Shown in pieces: positions 59,947 through 64,000 of a stretch of 64,000 bases of DNA. The notes under the pieces were generated by a model. The model did no database searches. It was not told the DNA's origin and saw nothing but the letters and a program-made list of their open reading frames with translations. The position numbers and the translations under genes were made by a program. The DNA lies in the NCBI GenBank assembly GCA_963775275.1, contig CAVZII010000005.1:4402001-4466000 (forward strand), written 5' to 3'. Positions within the stretch are counted from its first letter, which is position 1. Each line of letters starts with the position of its first letter. Origin of the DNA: JANWHQ01 sp963775275. Lineage in GTDB: Bacteria; Pseudomonadota; Alphaproteobacteria; Caulobacterales; Caulobacteraceae.

Positions 59947-61365
59947 TCAGGCCGTGATCTGCGAGCCGTCGGCCCAGCTCGTATGGTAGCCGGGACGAAG
60001 GCGGATCGGCAGGCGCAGCGTCGCGAAGGGGCCCGCCTCGATGTCCTGGGCCTCGAACAGGAAGACGTCGGTGCGCATCTCCCTGGCGCGGGTGGCGACC
60101 TGGATGACGTAGCCGTCGCCCTCGCTCGCGCCGGGCCTGCGCGGGATGAAGCAGGGCTCCTGCAGGGGCGTGTCCTCGCCCGCGTCGAAGACCTTGGTCC
60201 GACCGGTGGAAAGATCGAGGTGGCCCAAGGTGTTGCGCGTCCCGCCGAAGCCCAGGATCCAGCCGTGGCGGTAGGGAGACATCTGGTAGCGGTCGTCGGT
60301 CCTGGGGAACTCGCCGACGAAGTCGGTGAGCTGGGTCGCGCTCTCGAAGCCGTCGGAATTGGACGCCATGTCCACCGTCCAGCGCGTCATCCGCGAGGCG
60401 GCCCTGGACGGGTCCCAGGGTTTGTCGATCTCGGGGAAGAACGGGAACATGTTGCCCTCGGCCCGCGGCACGTCGATCGAGACCCTGGTCCCCTCGTTGA
60501 ACGCGTTCATCACGTGCGAGCAGAACTGGTTGGGCGCCTTGAACCAGCGGATGTCGGCGCCCTCCCCGCCCCGCGGCATCACGCCGAGGAAGATGTCCTT
60601 GCTGGAATCCCAGGCGTAGTGCGGCTTGCCGGCTTTCAGCGCCTCTTCGCCCACGCCGCAGACCGGGATGATCGGGAAGATCACATAGTCGCGGGTCACG
60701 CCCCAGTCGTGCAGCATCGAATAGTAGGGGACCTGGAACCAGGCGTGGTGCGTGACCCGGCCTTCGGGACTGATCTCGTAGTAGCAGACGTCCCTGGAAT
60801 AGAGCCCCTTGCCGGCGAAGCCGAAGGCGATCATCTGGCCCGTCTGCGGGTCGATCTTGGGGTGGGCGGTGAAGGTCGGCCCCGGCAGGGTCCCCCCGAA
60901 ATCCCAGGCGCTGTCCAGGGTCTCCAGCGTCAAGGGATCCATCGCCACGGGCGGGGAGTCCTCGCGCAGCGCCAGGAGCTTGCCGGCGAAGACCACCGGA
61001 TTGGTGTTGGCGAGGTTGCGGTTCATCCCCTGGACCGAGGGGTCGTCGGTGAAGGGGTTGCGATACTTGCCGAAGAGTGCGCGGCCGGCCGCCCGCTCGG
61101 CCTTGAACCGCTCGGTCCTGACGTAGCGGTGGGTCAGGCTGACCCGCCCGCCCTTGAACCGGAAGGTCGAGACCGAGCCGTCGGCGTTGAACGGCACGTC
61201 GTCCAGGAACCTCGGCGGGTACTGGTGATCGGGCGCGACGCGGTAGAAGGCGCCGTCGAGGTCCTCGGGCAGCCGGCCCTCGACCTCCAGGTCGGCGATG
61301 TCGACCTCGATCCGGCTCGGCGCATTGACGCCCCGGAACATGGGAATGTCGGGAAACATCCGCAT
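59947..61365 (-). CDS. Carotenoid cleavage oxygenase family protein
   Basis: 472 residues from the ATG at 61365 (GGAGGA upstream). Iron-binding His residues of the seven-bladed propeller are recognisable in FTAHPKIDP, YSMLHDWGVTRDYVIF, NQFCSHVMNAFNEG and the terminal GYHTSWADGSQ. Further motifs: DGAFYRVAPDHQYPPRF, ANTNPVVFAGKLLALRED. The family cleaves carotenoids or stilbenes (lignostilbene dioxygenase type). A possible -35 (TTGACA, 61448 to 61443 on the minus strand) lies upstream. The divergent MarR gene may regulate it. Confidence 0.9.
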   Translation of the reverse strand: MRMFPDIPMFRGVNAPSRIEVDIADLEVEGRLPEDLDGAFYRVAPDHQYPPRFLDDVPFNADGSVSTFRFKGGRVSLTHRYVRTERFKAERAAGRALFGKYRNPFTDDPSVQGMNRNLANTNPVVFAGKLLALREDSPPVAMDPLTLETLDSAWDFGGTLPGPTFTAHPKIDPQTGQMIAFGFAGKGLYSRDVCYYEISPEGRVTHHAWFQVPYYSMLHDWGVTRDYVIFPIIPVCGVGEEALKAGKPHYAWDSSKDIFLGVMPRGGEGADIRWFKAPNQFCSHVMNAFNEGTRVSIDVPRAEGNMFPFFPEIDKPWDPSRAASRMTRWTVDMASNSDGFESATQLTDFVGEFPRTDDRYQMSPYRHGWILGFGGTRNTLGHLDLSTGRTKVFDAGEDTPLQEPCFIPRRPGASEGDGYVIQVATRAREMRTDVFLFEAQDIEAGPFATLRLPIRLRPGYHTSWADGSQITA

Positions 61366-61615
61366 CGGCGATCCTCCGCACCGGCCGTCATCTAGCACGC
61401 CCGCGCGGGCCGGGCGCGAGTTGGCGGCGCCTGCCGAACCGTTGTCAAGACATCGTTCCTGACCTGCCCGCCGAGGCGGCGGCTGGCCGTGGAAGGCGCC
61501 CGCCGCGCCCGCATTGATCGAGGAACAGCTCACGGGGAGAATGACCCGCGTTGATTCCGGCGCCCGGCGACGGCGTCCGGAGCGGTCAGGACCCGGCTGG
61601 GGGAGGGTTTCTCGA

Positions 61616-62194
61616 GTGGCGATCCGCAGGCCGAACCTGGGGCGGGGCGCGCGGGCGAGCGCCGCTGCGCCCGACAGCCCCACGGCCGCCATGGACGGCT
61701 TCATCACGGTCCGCATCGTGCAGCTGGCCGAGATCATCAGCCGCGGCGCGAGCCAGGTCTTCGAGACGCGGTTCGGGGTCAAGAACACCGAGCTTCGCAT
61801 CCTGGTCCACCTGGCGCGCGGGCCCCTGGCCGTCAACGAGCTGGCCCGGCGCACCCACGTGGACAAGGGCTGGATCAGCCGCTCACTGCGCGCCCTGGAG
61901 GCGCGCGGCCTGGTCGTGCGAACCCCGCACCCCACCGACAGCCGCGCGTCCCTGGTCTCGCTGACCGATCAGGGCGAGGCCCTGGTCGACCGCTTCGCGC
62001 CCGTGGCCGCGGCGCGGAACCGGCGGCTCTTGGCGGGCCTGGACGAGGCGGAGGTCCGCCGCATCTTCGACGCCCTGATGCTCAGGGCCGAGGACATCCT
62101 GATGAACCCGAACCTGTCCGGACCCGAGCCCCTGCCCCCGCCCCCGCCGGGCGCGCGCGCCGCGCGGCGGGGCCGCAAGCCTTCAGGCGCCTGA
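61616..62194 (+). CDS. MarR-family transcriptional regulator
   Basis: 192 residues from the GTG at 61616, chosen for the GGGGGAGGG site upstream. Core: IVQLAEIISRGASQVFETRF, NTELRILVHLARGPLAVNEL, ARRTHVDKGWISRSLRALEA and RTPHPTDSRASLVSLTDQGE, a complete MarR winged helix. A Pro-rich basic tail (PLPPPPPGARAARRGRK) is unusual. Divergent from the carotenoid oxygenase-SDR operon, which it may control. Its last 12 bp overlap the IclR fragment. Confidence 0.88.
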   Translation: MAIRRPNLGRGARASAAAPDSPTAAMDGFITVRIVQLAEIISRGASQVFETRFGVKNTELRILVHLARGPLAVNELARRTHVDKGWISRSLRALEARGLVVRTPHPTDSRASLVSLTDQGEALVDRFAPVAAARNRRLLAGLDEAEVRRIFDALMLRAEDILMNPNLSGPEPLPPPPPGARAARRGRKPSGA

Positions 62195-62524
62195 CGCGAG
62201 GTCTTCGGCGGACCGTCCCGCTGGCGCGGCCGCAGTCTTGGCGATCCCCTCGGCGCGCGGCCCGAGGCAGTGGGCGGACGCGAGATAGGCCCCGTCGGCC
62301 ATCCGCTGCCAGACCAAGCCGCGGTCGGCCAGCGTCTTCAGCACCCGCAGCAGCGTCGCCTTGGGAAGGCCGGTCAGGACGTGAAGATCGCGAAGGCGCA
62401 CGCCGCTCTCGGCCCGCACGGCCTGCAGCACGTCCAGGCCCCGCTCCAGAGCGCGGATCGTCCGGGCCGGCGAGGCCGCGGGCCGCCGGGAAGACATCGT
62501 CGCGCGCTGGTTGATGGCGTCCAT
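62183..62524 (-). pseudogene. IclR-family regulator, C-terminally truncated
   Basis: 113 residues: SPARTIRALERGLDVLQAVR, LRDLHVLTGLPKATLLRVLK and TLADRGLVWQRMADGAYL form a full IclR helix-turn-helix and linker, but the 150-residue effector-binding domain is missing; the frame runs out inside the end of the convergent MarR gene. It is likely a deletion remnant, though a DNA-binding-only protein cannot be excluded. Confidence 0.78.
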
Positions 62525-62575
62525 GGCGTGAACCGCGATCCGCAGGCCAATGGCGCGGGCCAGCTCATTGATTAC

Positions 62576-62589
62576 GTTGTGCAGACAAC
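62576..62589. promoter_or_regulatory. Palindrome GTTGT-N4-ACAAC upstream of iclR fragment
   Basis: GTTGTGCAGACAAC lies about 52 bp upstream of the IclR-like start. IclR-type regulators often bind such short palindromes in their own promoter. Only one site is seen. Confidence 0.35.
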
Positions 62590-62845
62590 AAGATCAACCG
62601 GCCGCCGAGGCTCTCGGCGGCGAAGACGCCTTGTGGAGCCGTGCGCCGCGGCGCGTCAGCGGATGTCCGGAAGAATGGCGGTGACGGAGTCCGCCGACAT
62701 TGAGTTCGGTGAGGTCCGAGGCATTCCCGGAAAGCTTCTCTAGCGATTTGATTTTATTGTACTCTTCTGGTCGACTTGTGCGAAGACATCCAATGTGGTT
62801 CAGAGAAAGCCGACGCAAATTTGTAGGCTGAATTGTGGATTGAAT
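62590..62845. other. Lower-GC intergenic stretch before integrase
   Basis: From about 62730 the GC content drops visibly compared with the rest of the window (GATTTGATTTTATTGTACTC, AATTGTGGATTGAATATGG). I find no tRNA, no direct repeat that could be an attachment site, and no convincing gene. The composition shift and the integrase that follows suggest the edge of an acquired segment. Confidence 0.5.
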
Positions 62846-64000
62846 ATGGCCCGGACGATCCATCGCCTTACCGCACGGACAGTGTCGGCCGCGTCCAAGC
62901 CGGGCCTCTATTCGGACGGCGCCGGCCTGAACCTGCGAGTGACACCCTCAGGCACCAAAGGCTGGGTGTTCCGATATATGCTTCAGGGGAAGCCTAGAAC
63001 CATGGGCCTTGGCCCCGTCCGCGACGTCTCCCTCGCCGATGCACGGGCCGCAGCTCACGGTGCAGGCTCCTCCTCCGCGATCGTCGCGATCCCATCGACC
63101 TCCGCAAGGCCAGAAACGAAATGAGGTCTGGCTAGAGCAAGCCGGAACCAGGACCTTCCATGATTGCGCAGAAGCTTATCTCGCATCGCACCGAACTGGC
63201 TGGAAGAACAAGAAACATGTCGCCCAGTGGGCGGCGACTTTCCGACCTACGCCTACCCGGTCATCGGCAACCTGCCCGTCCAGGCGATCGACACTAATCT
63301 CGTGCTGAACGTGCTCGAGCCCGTGTGGCACACGAAGACTGAAACCGCGTCGCGGGTCCGTGGACGGATGGAGTCCATCCTCGATTGGGCGACTGTCAGG
63401 AAGTATCGGGTTGGTGAGAATCCGGCACGATGGAAGGGACACCTCGACAAGCTACTGCCTCAGCGCTCTCGCGTGCGCGCCGTCGTGCACCACGCCGCCC
63501 TACCCTATTCCGACGCCCCCCAATTCATTGCCCGTCTGCGCCAGCTTCACAGCTTCAGCGCGCGCGGCCTGGAGTTCGCCATTCTCACAGCTGCCCGCAC
63601 CGGGGAAGTCATCGGCGCGACGTGGAACGAGTTCGATCTTCGTGCCGGTGTGTGGGCCATCCCCGCCAGCCGAATGAAGGCGAAGCGCGAGCACCGGGTC
63701 CCGCTCTCCGACGCGGCCAATTCGGTTCTGATGGAGTTGAAGGAATTCACGGACGGTGACTTCGTTTTCCAAGGCGGGCGACAGGGACGGCCGCTCTCGA
63801 ACATGGCGTTTCTGCAGCTTCTGAAGCGCCTGAATCGCTCAGATCTGACGGTGCATGGATTCCGATCCACCTTCCGTGACTGGGCCGCGGAGCGGACTGA
63901 CCACTCTCACGAGGTCATCGAAATGGCGCTGGCTCACACCATCTCGAACAAGGTCGAGGCCGCCTATCGTCGTGGTGACCTTTTCGAGAAGAGGCGTGTT
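62846..64000 (+). pseudogene. Tyrosine recombinase (phage/island integrase), frame-broken, runs off window
   Basis: The frame starts MARTIHRLTARTVSAASKPG and covers the DUF4102-type N-terminal arm (GLYSDGAGLNLRVTPSGTKG, MGLGPVRDVSLADARAAA), then homology moves to a second frame (RRDPIDLRKARNE, about 63079-63120), a third (FHDCAEAYLASHRTGWKNKK, about 63150-63235) and back to the first (YAYPVIGNLPVQAIDTNLVL onward). The catalytic residues are in the last part: Arg in TAARTGEVIGATW, HGFRSTFRDWA (H-x-x-R) and AHTISNKVEAAY. Three frame changes make a functional product unlikely unless the assembly is wrong. Confidence 0.82.

Noticed and set aside
62594..62863. Minus-strand frame with leucine-rich-repeat-like text (TNLRRLSLNHIG, LEKLSGNASDLTELNVGG)
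   Set aside because: Only one or two repeat-like units, no ribosome-binding site, overlaps the integrase start and has no neighbours to support it. It could be the fragment of an LRR gene, but chance is equally likely.
62846..62900. tRNA-associated attachment site for the integrase
   Set aside because: No tRNA cloverleaf or tRNA 3'-end duplicate can be seen between 62200 and 62850.

Overview
The window is GC-rich, gene-dense chromosomal DNA from an alphaproteobacterium. The closest fit is Caulobacterales (Caulobacter or Phenylobacterium type). This is judged from the protein families, many 4-bp gene overlaps (ATGA, GTGA), a CnrYXH-like sigma module and intergenic hairpin repeats of the type seen in that group. 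No 16S rRNA, tRNA or CRISPR array is visible, so the assignment is an inference.

Layout. 1-5.4 kb: a translationally coupled operon of unknown role (two related beta-sandwich-like proteins, two glycine-rich membrane proteins and a CobW metallochaperone). 5.6-8.8 kb: sulfur redox (DsrE-like protein, TauE/SafE exporter, a TsdB-TsdA-like cytochrome pair). 8.8-17.3 kb: copper and metal handling. An ECF sigma factor with its sensor and anti-sigma factor leads into copA-copB (both frameshifted), a SHOCT protein and a diheme cytochrome with a Met/Gly-rich insert; copC-copD and a HupE-like pair follow. 17.4-27 kb: a giant transglutaminase/TPR protein, SoxR with its operator and a VOC target, an MFS transporter, hemerythrin, SpeD, two cytochromes and a methyltransferase. 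27-34 kb: CmcJ/NvfI-like oxidoreductases, a toxin-antitoxin pair, a BNR-repeat/MoaD pair and two insertion sequences. 34-38.5 kb: an ABC-2 transporter present as two reciprocally decayed copies around an inserted three-gene block, then a Bcr/CflA pump. 38.7-41.5 kb: an acyltransferase with a sigma-54-type promoter and a monoheme cytochrome-porin fusion. 41.7-49.2 kb: an XRE regulator and six hydrogenase-4-like genes whose large subunit lacks the Ni-binding cysteines (an Ehr-type complex). 49.3-54.5 kb: a five-gene LolA/LolCDE/outer-membrane export system. 54.5-62.5 kb: CHRD protein, lipoprotein, IS5, MFS, a third CmcJ-like protein, SDR, carotenoid oxygenase, MarR and a truncated IclR. 62.8 kb to the end: a decayed tyrosine integrase.

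The most striking structure is a family of twin-hairpin elements bounded by CTAG. Three copies of one 166-bp form are identical by eye (one split by an IS5), a second sequence family occurs at 39.8 and 56.5 kb, and a third sits inside a toxin-antitoxin operon. They insert at CTAG tetranucleotides and supply the stop codons, or lie exactly on the stop codons, of several genes. Both IS5 elements have inserted into CTAG sites belonging to these elements and borrow their own transposase stop codon from the target.

A second theme is decay by internal or terminal deletion: SDR, ABC ATPase, ABC permease, methyltransferase, E1-alpha and IclR remnants. Several apparent frameshifts (copA, copB, a CmcJ-like gene, the integrase) could be real or could be assembly indels.
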